This document shows, one piece after another, positions 31,108 through 39,459 of a stretch of DNA of 48,038 nt (positions are counted from its first letter, which is position 1; the number at the start of each line of letters is the position of its first letter). A program made the translations under genes and the position numbers. The notes beneath the pieces were generated by a model. The model ran no database searches. It worked only from the letters and a program-made list of their open reading frames with translations, and was not told the origin of the DNA. This DNA is from a bacterium (GTDB taxonomy: Bacteria > Vulcanimicrobiota > Vulcanimicrobiia > Vulcanimicrobiales > Vulcanimicrobiaceae): the NCBI GenBank assembly GCA_021790935.1, contig JAJYFL010000017.1, positions 1 to 48,038 on the forward strand. The letters are read 5' to 3'.

Positions 31108-31827
31108 ATGATCTCGCCCGACCTGGCCATGGCCCTGCTGGTCAATCGCACGGCCGCCGCTTACACCGGCAACGCACCCGCCTACATCGCCTACCGCGAG
31201 CGCACGCACGTCAGCGCGCCCGCACTCGGCCGCTCGCAAGAGATCGACCGGTACGTCGAGGTACGCGTCGCCGACGATTATGCCGTCATGCAAGACCTGC
31301 CGCGCGGTGCGGTGCGGACGGGCGAAGCCTTTCCGATCATCCCGTATTTCGACCCATTTTCGTCATTCGAGTTCAGCTACTACGCCAATCTCAAGAGCGT
31401 CGACATCACGCTCTCGCGCGGCAGCCCCATCGTGCTGAACCTTCCCCCGCCGGATCCAAGCGTCAACGCCGTCGTGCCGTACAATAGTTACTGGGACCCG
31501 CAATATGCGCCCGACTCCACGGCCGGCGCCCTCCATCTGCTGGTCGCGCCGACGCCGCGCGTCGGCAACGGCTTCTATCCGAGCGACGTCGTCGAAGATC
31601 CGGTGACGCGCTTGCCCTCGCGCATCGTGATGACGACGGTCGCAAACGACGAAACCATCGCCTTCGATTTTCGCTCGATCGACGGATATTGGGTGATCGT
31701 TCGCGGAACGTTCACGGCGCAAGAACGCGTCGGCCTCCTAGCGTTTCGGGTCGTAGCCGACGTGACCTACGATGAGTTTTCGTTCCCGAAGACCCCTCCC
31801 GACCCAAGGCTCGCTGCTACGCCATGA
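31108..31827 (+). CDS. Conserved-looking protein of unknown function
   Basis: The 239-residue protein is not recognised. It is beta-rich with repeated Tyr/Pro motifs (YFDPFSSFEFSYYA, YNSYWDPQYAP) and no signal peptide, although a short hydrophobic N-terminus could be membrane-associated. The start ATG 31108 is shared with the M20 gene's possible upstream start. TTG 31090 is an alternative. It ends in an ATGA overlap with the GT39 gene, so it may serve the same envelope pathway. Confidence 0.6.
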   Translation: MISPDLAMALLVNRTAAAYTGNAPAYIAYRERTHVSAPALGRSQEIDRYVEVRVADDYAVMQDLPRGAVRTGEAFPIIPYFDPFSSFEFSYYANLKSVDITLSRGSPIVLNLPPPDPSVNAVVPYNSYWDPQYAPDSTAGALHLLVAPTPRVGNGFYPSDVVEDPVTRLPSRIVMTTVANDETIAFDFRSIDGYWVIVRGTFTAQERVGLLAFRVVADVTYDEFSFPKTPPDPRLAATP

Positions 31828-33335
31828 CGATAAACGCCGTTGGCAACCCCCATCGCGTTAGCGCGGCGCAGCTCCTCATACCGATCGCCGGAACGCTCGT
31901 CGTTCTGCTGTTGCGCACCGTCGCCGCGGCGAGGATGCCTCTGACGGGCGATGAGGCCTACTACTGGGAGTGGAGCCGCCGCCTGGCCTTCGGGTACGTC
32001 GACCACCCGCCGATGGTGGCCTGGGCGATCGCCGCCGCCGGCTGGCTCGGCCGCATCCCGCTTGCGGTAAGGGCCGGCTCGCTGCTGGCCGGGGCTCTCG
32101 CGGCCTTCGGCGCCTTCGACTTCGTGCGGGTCGCGACCGGGAACCGCGTCGCCGGCGCCTGGGCCGCCTTCGCGGTGAATGCCGTGCCCATCGCCCAGCT
32201 AACCTTCGGCTTCGCCACCCCGGACGCCGTCTATCTCGCCGCGTGGATCTGCGCGCTAGCCTGCGCCCAGCGCGCGCTCGCATCGACGGGGCGCCGCTGG
32301 TGGATAGCCCTCGGCGTTGCCTTTGCCGCGGCGCTCCTCTCGCGCATCATGGCGACGGCGCTCCTCGCCGGCGTAGCGCTCCTCTCGTGGCAGGCGGTCC
32401 GGCGGGGGCGCATTCGCGTGGACCGGCCGCTCGTCGCCTACGCAATCGCACTGGCGTTCTGGTCGCCGTTCCTGGGCTGGAATGCGATGCACGATGCCGC
32501 GACGTTCGTCTTTGCGCTGGTCGGCCGCCATCACGTGGGCATCGCCGAGCCGTTGCACCCGCTCCTTTATCTGGGCTTCGTCGCAGTCGTCTGCTGGTTT
32601 ACCGCCACGCCGCTGATGGCCGGACTCTTTCGCCCTCGCAGCGGCGAGCGGCCGTGGCTCGCGCTCGTGCTCGCGACGTCGTTGCCGCTGCTCGTCCTTC
32701 TGCTCGCACTCGCCGTAATCGAGCCCGTCGAGGTCTACTGGGCCGCAGCGCCCGCGCTTTCGCTGCTTCTGGCGGGGATCGTCGCAGCTGCCCTACGGGC
32801 CGGGCGTTCGTCGCGCGGTCTCGCGCTCGCGGTCGTTCCGAGCGCGCTGCTCTCGTGTGCCGCGCTGATACTCGTCTCCTTACCGGTCGCCGCGATCGCG
32901 AACATCGCGACCGGGATCGCACCGAACATCCGCCTCCAGAGTGCGCTCGAACCTTACGCCTATGTTGGACTGGCGCGTGCCCTGCACGAGCGCTTTCCTC
33001 CGCAAACGCTCGTGCTGACCGACGGGTACGGCCTCTCCAGCGTCCTCGATTTCTACGGCGGTTACGCTCCGAGCGTCATCGGCTACAATACCGAAGGCGG
33101 CCAGACGCGCTACTGGCCGATCGATCTGCACGAGCGCGATTCGGTCTACATCGACGTCGTGCCGATGAGCGCGCGGCCGGATATGCTCGCGCTCCTGCGC
33201 CGGTCCTGCACGCACGTTCACCTCTATCGGCCGTTCGTCTTCCGCGCCGGCGCGACCGTGCTGCACGCGTTTTATCCCGTCGGTTGTACGGGTTTGACGC
33301 GCGCTCGCCTCGTGCGCCTCGACCGCACCTCGTGA
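31824..33335 (+). CDS. GT39/ArnT-like membrane glycosyltransferase
   Basis: The 503-residue membrane protein has about eleven hydrophobic helices. The first periplasmic loop carries TGDEAYYWEW with Asp43-Glu44, then GYVDHPPMVAW, both diagnostic of PMT/ArnT-type lipid-linked glycosyltransferases. These add sugars from polyprenyl phosphates to lipids or proteins at the periplasmic face. A soluble domain with VLTDGYGLSS follows the last helices. Acceptor and sugar are unknown. Confidence 0.88.
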   Translation: MTINAVGNPHRVSAAQLLIPIAGTLVVLLLRTVAAARMPLTGDEAYYWEWSRRLAFGYVDHPPMVAWAIAAAGWLGRIPLAVRAGSLLAGALAAFGAFDFVRVATGNRVAGAWAAFAVNAVPIAQLTFGFATPDAVYLAAWICALACAQRALASTGRRWWIALGVAFAAALLSRIMATALLAGVALLSWQAVRRGRIRVDRPLVAYAIALAFWSPFLGWNAMHDAATFVFALVGRHHVGIAEPLHPLLYLGFVAVVCWFTATPLMAGLFRPRSGERPWLALVLATSLPLLVLLLALAVIEPVEVYWAAAPALSLLLAGIVAAALRAGRSSRGLALAVVPSALLSCAALILVSLPVAAIANIATGIAPNIRLQSALEPYAYVGLARALHERFPPQTLVLTDGYGLSSVLDFYGGYAPSVIGYNTEGGQTRYWPIDLHERDSVYIDVVPMSARPDMLALLRRSCTHVHLYRPFVFRAGATVLHAFYPVGCTGLTRARLVRLDRTS

Positions 33336-33371
33336 TATCGGTCGAGCCGACACCCGCGCGCGCTACATTCG

Positions 33372-33462
33372 TGGCGGAGAGGGAGAGATTCGAACTCTCG
33401 AGACGCTCATCACGTCTGCCCGCTTTCGAGGCGGGTGCCTTCAACCACTCGACCACCTCTCC
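33372..33462 (-). tRNA. tRNA-Ser(CGA)
   Basis: The class II tRNA has 91 nt with an encoded CCA. The acceptor GGAGAGG has its partner at the 3' end, the anticodon stem CCCGC/GCGGG encloses CTCGAAA (anticodon CGA), a long variable arm follows, and the T-loop is TTCGAAT. Confidence 0.95.
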
Positions 33463-33502
33463 GTGATTAGGGCATAGGGGACCGCTGATTCGCGAGTGCG
33501 TT

Positions 33503-33982
33503 TCAAATTCTTTCTTCGCCGCGCTTCGCGCGGAAAAACGCCTGCAACTGTTCGGCCGTCTCTCCTTCGAGCACTCCGCCGGTCACCTGCACGCGATGAT
33601 TCAGCGCGGGATTGTCGAGAATGCCGACCACGCTTCCGGCGGCGCCGCCTTTGGGATCGCGGCAGCCGTAGACCACCCGCTTCACGCGCGCGGCGACGAG
33701 TGCCCCCGCGCACATCACGCACGGCTCCTTCGTCACGTAGACGGTCGCCTCCGCGAGCCTCCACGCGCCAAGCCTACGCGACGCTTCCTGCAGGACGAGC
33801 ATCTCGGCATGAGCGGTCGCGTCTCGACGGCTCTCCTTTTCGTTGCGTGCCTCGCAGACCACGGTGCCGCAAACGAGAACCGCGCCGATCGGCACGTCCC
33901 CGGCGCGCCGCGCGCGCTCGGCTAGTTCCATCGCGCGGCGAACGTAGCGTTCGTCCGTCTCAGGCGTAACGGGAGTCGGCAG
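33503..33982 (-). CDS. tadA: tRNA adenosine deaminase TadA, probable CTG start
   Basis: This zinc deaminase turns A34 into inosine in tRNA-Arg(ACG), which is encoded in this window. HAEM and PCVMCAGAL carry the zinc ligands and the catalytic Glu. The first ATG (33931) begins at MELAERARRAGD and omits the usual first helix. In-frame residues before it read TDERYVRRA, the normal family start. CTG 33982 with AAAGG 7 nt upstream supplies this; no ATG, GTG or TTG does. Product 159 residues with CTG, 142 with ATG. Confidence 0.92.
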   Translation of the reverse strand: MPTPVTPETDERYVRRAMELAERARRAGDVPIGAVLVCGTVVCEARNEKESRRDATAHAEMLVLQEASRRLGAWRLAEATVYVTKEPCVMCAGALVAARVKRVVYGCRDPKGGAAGSVVGILDNPALNHRVQVTGGVLEGETAEQLQAFFRAKRGEERI

Positions 33983-34005
33983 TGGTAGACCTTTGCACGA
34001 AAAAT

Positions 34006-34082
<77 letters not shown>

Positions 34083-34093
34083 ACGAGGTCATC

Positions 34094-34330
34094 TCAAGCC
34101 TGGCTCTCGGGAGAGCTCGTGGGGCTTGGAATGTGTTTAAATAGGTCGAGCTTGTGATCGACCAAGCCGCGGTAGAATTTTCGCACGCAATCGGGATGCC
34201 CGAAAAAATAGGTTCGGGCATAGGCCAGATCGTCGCCGGAGCTGTCCGGTACGTAATGCGAAATTTCTATCTCCTCCATCTGCCCGCGGTCGACGGGGTG
34301 CGGGCAGAAATCGCACGGAATGGTTGACAT
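34094..34330 (-). CDS. Small Cys/His protein of unknown function
   Basis: The 78-residue protein has CDFC at residues 6-9 and HPDC about 40 residues on, which together could bind zinc. FFGHPDCVRKFYRG is a likely helix. I do not recognise a named family. A GAGGTG site lies about 8 nt before the ATG. It lies between tRNA-Arg(CCG) and tRNA-Met, and a strong hairpin (34351-34383) precedes it. Confidence 0.6.
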   Translation of the reverse strand: MSTIPCDFCPHPVDRGQMEEIEISHYVPDSSGDDLAYARTYFFGHPDCVRKFYRGLVDHKLDLFKHIPSPTSSPESQA

Positions 34331-34350
34331 TTTTTGGCACCTCAGAAAGC

Positions 34351-34383
34351 GGGAACGGCCGCCTCGGACAGGCGGTCGTTCCC
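34351..34383 (-). terminator. Hairpin between tRNA-Met and the small Cys/His gene
   Basis: GGGAACG..CCGCCT pairs with AGGCGG..CGTTCCC over 14 positions with one mismatch and a short GGAC-containing loop. It begins 8 nt after the tRNA-Met 3' end on the minus strand. No U-run follows. Confidence 0.5.
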
Positions 34384-34390
34384 GTACACC

Positions 34391-34465
34391 TGGTGACTCG
34401 GGTAGGATTTGAACCTACGACCAAGGGCTTATGAGTCCCCTGCTCTACCACTGAGCTACCGAGCC
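34391..34465 (-). tRNA. tRNA-Met(CAT), elongator type
   Basis: The 75-nt tRNA has an encoded CCA. The acceptor GGCTCGG pairs with CCGAGTC including the first pair, which excludes an initiator tRNA. The anticodon loop CTCATAA gives CAT. The same anticodon occurs in tRNA-Ile2 (lysidine), so the amino acid identity is likely but not certain. Confidence 0.85.
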
Positions 34466-34586
34466 GCGACCGTAAAGCCTTCGACACTGTAATCTACCAG
34501 ACCCCGGCACCAGGTTTCAAGCCCGCCCCTCAGAAAAGCCCAAGGGCGCACCATGCGCGCCTTCTCCGATTCGTTTAGGGGTGTAC

Positions 34587-36152
34587 ATGCGAATTCTTTG
34601 CCTCTTCTTAGGAGCCGTTGGGCTCCTGCTTCCCTTACAGGCACGCGCCGATGACGCTGCCTCCTTGCTTGCCAAGCACGTCGCCTACGTCGGGTGGCAG
34701 TCCGGCGACCCTGCGATGCTTGCCTGGCGGCTGGGCGGAACGCGCATCGAGGGAAAGAACGACGACCGCTTCTCAGAGGTGCGCCGCGGTCTTCTCTTCC
34801 ACGACGTGTTCCGCACGCGCGATCGTAAGATCTCCATCGACGAAGGCTTCACGGGCCGCCTCATGTGGAAAGCCGATCCAAACGGTTACGTCGTAACGCT
34901 GCTGCGCGGGCCCGCTAAGGTGGCGTTCGATCTCGACGCGTTGCTGGACGAAGCGACCGCAACCTTTCCGGACCCGACTATCGACGGAAGCGCGCAGGTC
35001 CGTGGCGTCGAGACGACGATCGTGAGGGTCTCGCCGAAAGGGCTGCCGCCGATCGATCTCTACGTCGATCCTGCTACCGGCGCGTACCTGCGCGCCGTTA
35101 TCGACCCAAAGGGACCCCACCGCACCGACGTCGAGATCCTCAGCTACATGCAGGCCGCACCGGGAAAGAAGATCGCCGGACGCTACGATGTCGGCCACGC
35201 ACGCTACCACGTCGCGCGAGTCCAGGTCGGCGCGAACGTTACGAATGCGGCTCTCGAACCGCCCCCGGCGCGCGCGGCGTGGACGTTCTCCGGGCCACAG
35301 TTTTTCCCCATCGACACGTACATTCAGTCTACCGCAAGCCGTGAGATTCGCGTGCAAGCCTCGGTCGACGGGCACCCGGGCGTCTTTCTCCTAGATACCG
35401 GCACGCCGGGAATCATCGTCTTCGATGCATTTGCCCGCAGTGCAGGACTCGTGCCGCTCGGGGAATCGGATTTTTCGCCGTTCGCGGGCGACCCCAGGGA
35501 TCGCGGATACGTTAACATCGCGTCGCTCGACGTGAGCGGCAACGTTCTACACGACGTTTTGGTCGAGGACATCGCGGATTCGAGCCGGCATATCGACGGC
35601 ATCCTCGGCTACGACTTTTTTGCGGGAATGCTGGCTAACGTCGAACTCAGTAAAGGGGTCATGCAGATCCTCGATCCCGTAACGACGTCGCCTGCAGTCT
35701 CCAAGGGCGCCTATGCGTTCCCTATCGACCTAACGCATCTGCGTCCCGTCGTCTCGGTTACCATCGGCAGCGGCGCCGTCGCGCACCCTCGTTTCGGTAC
35801 CGGCGACAACTACTTCATGCTGCTCTCGCAGGCCCTGCGCGACGACGGTAAGATTCAGGCTCCGAATGTAACGCAAAGATACAGCACCTCCATAACCGGA
35901 GCCCGCAGCGATACGGTCCCCGTGCTCGCCACCTACTCCGATTATGCGGGCGCCAACGGCACCGGCAACTGCGTCGTCGTTCCAAAGGTGATGATCGGGC
36001 CATACCGCTACGAGAACCCGCCGCTCTGCTTCATCGGCAGCGGCGCGTTCGGGCCTGACGGTGGGCTGGTCGGGCTCGATTTCCTACGTCACTTCAATTG
36101 GGAGATCGATTATCCGAAGGGCACGTTCGTCTTGGCGCCCAACGGCCAATAG
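34587..36152 (+). CDS. Two-lobed retropepsin-like aspartic protease (secreted)
   Basis: The 521-residue protein has a signal peptide (1-22). Residues about 25-215 are a lipid-transfer-like beta domain. From about 255 come two pepsin-type lobes. The first has FLLDTGTPGII with Asp270 and a closing DGILGYDFF. The second has FGTGDNYFMLL in the matching place, with Gly for the Asp, and a closing GGLVGLDFL. Retropepsins normally act as dimers of one lobe. ATG 34587 has AGGGG 5 nt upstream. A hairpin terminator follows. Confidence 0.8.
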   Translation: MRILCLFLGAVGLLLPLQARADDAASLLAKHVAYVGWQSGDPAMLAWRLGGTRIEGKNDDRFSEVRRGLLFHDVFRTRDRKISIDEGFTGRLMWKADPNGYVVTLLRGPAKVAFDLDALLDEATATFPDPTIDGSAQVRGVETTIVRVSPKGLPPIDLYVDPATGAYLRAVIDPKGPHRTDVEILSYMQAAPGKKIAGRYDVGHARYHVARVQVGANVTNAALEPPPARAAWTFSGPQFFPIDTYIQSTASREIRVQASVDGHPGVFLLDTGTPGIIVFDAFARSAGLVPLGESDFSPFAGDPRDRGYVNIASLDVSGNVLHDVLVEDIADSSRHIDGILGYDFFAGMLANVELSKGVMQILDPVTTSPAVSKGAYAFPIDLTHLRPVVSVTIGSGAVAHPRFGTGDNYFMLLSQALRDDGKIQAPNVTQRYSTSITGARSDTVPVLATYSDYAGANGTGNCVVVPKVMIGPYRYENPPLCFIGSGAFGPDGGLVGLDFLRHFNWEIDYPKGTFVLAPNGQ

Positions 36153-36165
36153 CGACGCAACGAAA

Positions 36166-36200
36166 GGGAGCGCCCGCCGTATCCGAAGGCGGACGCTCCC
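36166..36200 (+). terminator. Terminator of the retropepsin-like gene
   Basis: GGGAGCGCCCGCC (36166-36178) pairs with GGCGGACGCTCCC (36188-36200), one G-U, loop of nine. A TCTCTGTCC tail follows. It lies 14 nt after the stop. Confidence 0.7.
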
Positions 36201-36214
36201 TCTCTGTCCAAACG

Positions 36215-36288
36215 CGCGGTCGGAGGGACTCGAACCCCCAACCTACAAGTTCGTAGCCTGTTGCTCTATCCAATTGAGCTACGACCGC
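36215..36288 (-). tRNA. tRNA-Arg(ACG)
   Basis: The 74-nt cloverleaf has no encoded CCA. The acceptor GCGGTCG has its partner at the 3' end. The anticodon loop is CTACGAA (ACG), the substrate of TadA. Confidence 0.94.
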
Positions 36289-36351
36289 ACGGCCGCGTAA
36301 GTTACAACGCGGTTTTTTCTTTCCCCTGCCCGAGCGTGCCGGGAGCGAACA

Positions 36352-36441
36352 CGGAGAGAGAGGGATTCGAACCCTCGATACGACTTTACATCGTATAACG
36401 GTTTAGCAAACCGCCGCCTTCAGCCGCTCGGCCATCTCTCC
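36352..36441 (-). tRNA. tRNA-Ser(GCT)
   Basis: The 90-nt class II tRNA has no encoded CCA. The acceptor GGAGAGA pairs with TCTCTCC and the anticodon is GCT in TTTGCTAAA. A long variable arm follows, with ATACGA/TCGTAT pairing. Confidence 0.94.
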
Positions 36442-36456
36442 AGGGACCGCCGACGA

Positions 36457-37026
36457 CTATACCACATCCGAAGGTCCGGCACCTAGCGAGCCTTCGTGCG
36501 CGGCAGGCGGTACAGGCGCAGGTTCGTCGACGAACTCCGGAATCAGCGCCGCAGGTTTGGTGGCGGGCGCGAACAACGCGTCGATGCCCAGCACGCGCCC
36601 GGTCGGTATGACGACGTTGATGAACGATAGCGCGAAAAAGGTTGCGTCCGGCATTCCGATGGCGGAGAGATGTGCGAACGAACCGTCGGCGAGCCCGTAG
36701 TTGAGAGCGAGAAAGCATCCGCCGAGCCCCCCCAGCCGGCTCCACAGGCCTACGACCAGACTGCAGCCGACCAACACCTCGCCGACGCGCACCAGCTCGG
36801 CAAAGACGCCGATATTCGGCGTGACGATCTGCAGCAGAAAACCGTGGTACCAGCCGGAGCTGTTTTGAACGCCGACGGCGACGACTCTCGGCATGAATCC
36901 ATTGGGTGGAAGGTAACGCCCGCTCTCCAAAAATTTGGCGACGCCGTGCGAGAGCCAAGCAAACCCTGCAAATATCCGAAGCGCCGCCAGCCACCCGGCG
37001 TAATAGCGTGACGACGGCAGCTTCAT
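36457..37026 (-). CDS. DoxX-family membrane protein
   Basis: The 189-residue protein has four membrane helices typical of DoxX/TQO-small-subunit-like proteins: AALRIFAGFAWLSHGVAKF, GVFAELVRVGEVLVGCSLV and VIPTGRVLGIDALF. Members sit in quinone- or thiosulfate-linked complexes or are uncharacterised; no partner is visible here. A Pro/Ala-rich tail of 35 residues is added. It overlaps the glycosyltransferase stop (ATGA) and lies at the end of the minus-strand run. Confidence 0.85.
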   Translation of the reverse strand: MKLPSSRYYAGWLAALRIFAGFAWLSHGVAKFLESGRYLPPNGFMPRVVAVGVQNSSGWYHGFLLQIVTPNIGVFAELVRVGEVLVGCSLVVGLWSRLGGLGGCFLALNYGLADGSFAHLSAIGMPDATFFALSFINVVIPTGRVLGIDALFAPATKPAALIPEFVDEPAPVPPAAHEGSLGAGPSDVV

Positions 37027-38165
37027 GCAAGCGCCTCTTCGCGCTCCCGCAGCGCAACGGCGCGCACCAGAAGCGCAACGTCATGCGCCGCGTGGGGACG
37101 CGCGAGCTGCGCGAGCGCTACGCGCATTCGCGCCCGCCGTTCGCCCGAATCGAGAAGACTCTCAACGGTGCGGCTCAAATCGCTCGGGTTTTTCGCCCGC
37201 AATGCGGCTTCGCGCGCAACCAAGTACCCGGTATTGCGCTCTTCCTGACCCGGCAACGCTTTGTAGAGCACCATCGGAAGCCTCGCGACGAGCGCCTCGG
37301 CCGAAGTCAAGCCTCCCGGTTTCGTCAGGAGGATGTCGCTCGCATGCATGTAGTCGTGTACGTTGCCTACGAACCGGAGTACGCGAAGCGGATAACCGAC
37401 GTTTTGCGCGGCTTCGAGCACGCGCCGTTCTACGCGGGCGTTACGGCCCACGATAACGACGGCGCAGAGCGGGCGGCGCACGCCGTCGAGCGCCTCCATC
37501 ATCGTCTCCAGCGGGCCGATCCCGAGCCCCCCGCCCATCATCAACACGACGGAGCGATCGCGCGGCAGACCTAAGCGGGCGCGTAATTCGTCGCGGTCGC
37601 CGTGCGGCAACGCAAACGCCGAATCGACGGGAATGCCCGAAACGACGATGCGCCGGGCGGCGACGCCTCGCGCTACCAGCGTATCCCGCATCTCCTCCGT
37701 CGCCACGGCGTAGCCCTCGATATTGTCGTGAATCCAAAAAGCGTGCACGACGAAATCCGTCACGACGCCGACCACCGGCGGAGCGCCCGGAAACTGTTTC
37801 TTGTACTCCGCCATCACGCCGCACGGAAACGCGTGAGTACAGACGACGATATCGGGCCGTTGCGCCTGGATCAGCGCGTGGAGATTGCCTGCGGTGAACT
37901 GGTGGATCCAGGTGCGAAAGGGGCCGACCTCGGTCGCTCGCTCTGCGCGGTCGTAGAGGTAGCGGTACATCTGCGGCACGGTCTTGACCATCCCGATATA
38001 ACCGTTCGAAACGACTCGCGAAACGACGGACGCCGCATACTTGTACGAATCGACGACCTGCGCTTCCAGCGCCGGATCCTGCGACTTCAAGGCCGCCCGA
38101 ACGGCCGATGCGGCAGACATATGCCCGACGCCGACGTTTGCCGAGAGAAACAGAACGCGAATCAG
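37023..38165 (-). CDS. MGDG-synthase/UgtP-like glycosyltransferase, probable CTG start
   Basis: GT28-type enzymes of this group add glucose or galactose to diacylglycerol to make glycolipids. The N-terminal LFLSANVGVGHMSAA loop precedes PDIVVCTHAFP; VVTDFVVH and LLTKPGGLTSAEA follow near the C-terminus. With ATG 38120 the first loop is lost. CTG 38165 (in a CTGA overlap with the DUF1292 gene's stop, with GGAGGAG 4 nt upstream) restores IRVLFLSANVGVGH. 380 residues. It sits next to the DoxX gene. Confidence 0.85.
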   Translation of the reverse strand: MIRVLFLSANVGVGHMSAASAVRAALKSQDPALEAQVVDSYKYAASVVSRVVSNGYIGMVKTVPQMYRYLYDRAERATEVGPFRTWIHQFTAGNLHALIQAQRPDIVVCTHAFPCGVMAEYKKQFPGAPPVVGVVTDFVVHAFWIHDNIEGYAVATEEMRDTLVARGVAARRIVVSGIPVDSAFALPHGDRDELRARLGLPRDRSVVLMMGGGLGIGPLETMMEALDGVRRPLCAVVIVGRNARVERRVLEAAQNVGYPLRVLRFVGNVHDYMHASDILLTKPGGLTSAEALVARLPMVLYKALPGQEERNTGYLVAREAALRAKNPSDLSRTVESLLDSGERRARMRVALAQLARPHAAHDVALLVRAVALREREEALA

Positions 38166-38446
38166 CCGTCTCCTCCGTCGTCACTCGATTCGTCAGCCAA
38201 CACGAAAAAATCGTCCAGAATCTCTTGTGCTAGTTCGTCGTCGGCAAGCAAATTGCCGCGGGCGTCGGTGACGACGAACTCGTCCTCCGGCTCGCAGTAG
38301 CAAACGGCGTAGGCATTCTTTTCCTCGTCTTCTACCAATCCGACGACTTCGAACTCGAGCTTCTTTTCGTCGCCGGTTTGGATCACCAAGACTTCGCGCA
38401 GCTCGAGGGGGCTTGCGGTACCGGACTCACCGTTAGTTGATGACAT
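38162..38446 (-). CDS. DUF1292 family protein
   Basis: The 94-residue acidic protein has LEFEVVGLVEDEEKNAYAVCY and a DEELAQEILDDFF helix, as in the DUF1292 (YrzB-like) family of unknown function. AGGAA lies 7 nt before ATG 38446. It lies between mltG and the glycosyltransferase, close to ruvX, as in Firmicutes. Confidence 0.85.
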   Translation of the reverse strand: MSSTNGESGTASPLELREVLVIQTGDEKKLEFEVVGLVEDEEKNAYAVCYCEPEDEFVVTDARGNLLADDELAQEILDDFFVLADESSDDGGDG

Positions 38447-38466
38447 TGCCGTTTTCCTCACCAGAG

Positions 38467-39459
38467 TTACTTGAGATACTTGGCCACGTTGGCGTTCTGT
38501 TCCGCCAGGGTCTTTGCGAACGCGTGGTGCCCGTTGCCCGCGTAGACGTAGTACAGGTACTGCGAAGCCTTCGGGTTGAAGGCCGCCAGGAGCGACGGCT
38601 CGCCGGGGTTCGCGATGGGCGTCGGTGGCAGTCCTTCGTGCTCGTAGGTATTGTACGGCGAGCGAATCTGCAGGTCGCGCTCCGTGATCACGGTCTGATG
38701 CTTAGAGAACGCGTACTCCAGAGAGGCGTCCACCTGCAAAGGCATACGCAGGCGCAGACGATTGTAGATAACCCCTGCGATCAATGCTCGTTCGTCATCG
38801 GCCTGCGCTTCCCGCTCGACGAGCGAGGCTACGGTAACGACTTGCGGCACGTCCAGGTGCAGCGCCCGCGCCTTTTCGAGCGCGTCCTTAGGCAGTTCCC
38901 GAAAAAACTGCCGGGTCATGATGGACGCGACGGTGCGAGGGGAGGCCCCCACCGGGAAGAGGTAGGTGCTTGGAAAGAGGAAGCCCTCGAGACTCTTGGT
39001 CCTCGTTCCATCGACGACGATCGTATCGTGCAGGAAGAAGCGTGCGAACGTTTGGGCACTGCCGAAGCCCTCGTCTTGCAGCCGTGCGGCCATCTGCTTG
39101 GCCGTGAAGCCCTCCGGGAAGGTCACCCACTTGGCGACCTGAGCGCCGCCTACGAGCAGCTGGCCCAGGATCTCCGCCTGCGTCTGGTGCGGGGCGAATC
39201 GGTACTCGCCCGCCTTCACCTCGGTGTCCGCATGGCGGAGCTTCGCGTAGATTTGCATTGCGAGCGGATGGGCGATGACGCCGTCGGCCGCCAGCCGGCT
39301 CGCAATCTCTTTGAAGGTCGAGCCTCGCGGAACGATCGTCTGCGTCGTAGCGACCGGATGCGAGCGATCGGCAAAGACCGCGAAGAAGAACCAGAGCAGG
39401 AACAGAGCGGCCGCGGCGGCGATGAGCGCCCCCGAAAGGCACACCACGCGTCGGATCAT
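38467..39459 (-). CDS. mltG: Endolytic transglycosylase MltG
   Basis: MltG cuts nascent peptidoglycan at the membrane. The 330-residue protein has an N-terminal membrane segment (9-30), then LysM-like PRGSTFKEIASRL. The catalytic region (VTVASLVEREAQ with the likely Glu, AGVIYNRLRLRMPLQVDAS, and SPYNTYEHEGLPPTPIANPG) is complete. It is coupled to ruvX by ATGA. Length and order match the family. Confidence 0.95.
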   Translation of the reverse strand: MIRRVVCLSGALIAAAAALFLLWFFFAVFADRSHPVATTQTIVPRGSTFKEIASRLAADGVIAHPLAMQIYAKLRHADTEVKAGEYRFAPHQTQAEILGQLLVGGAQVAKWVTFPEGFTAKQMAARLQDEGFGSAQTFARFFLHDTIVVDGTRTKSLEGFLFPSTYLFPVGASPRTVASIMTRQFFRELPKDALEKARALHLDVPQVVTVASLVEREAQADDERALIAGVIYNRLRLRMPLQVDASLEYAFSKHQTVITERDLQIRSPYNTYEHEGLPPTPIANPGEPSLLAAFNPKASQYLYYVYAGNGHHAFAKTLAEQNANVAKYLK

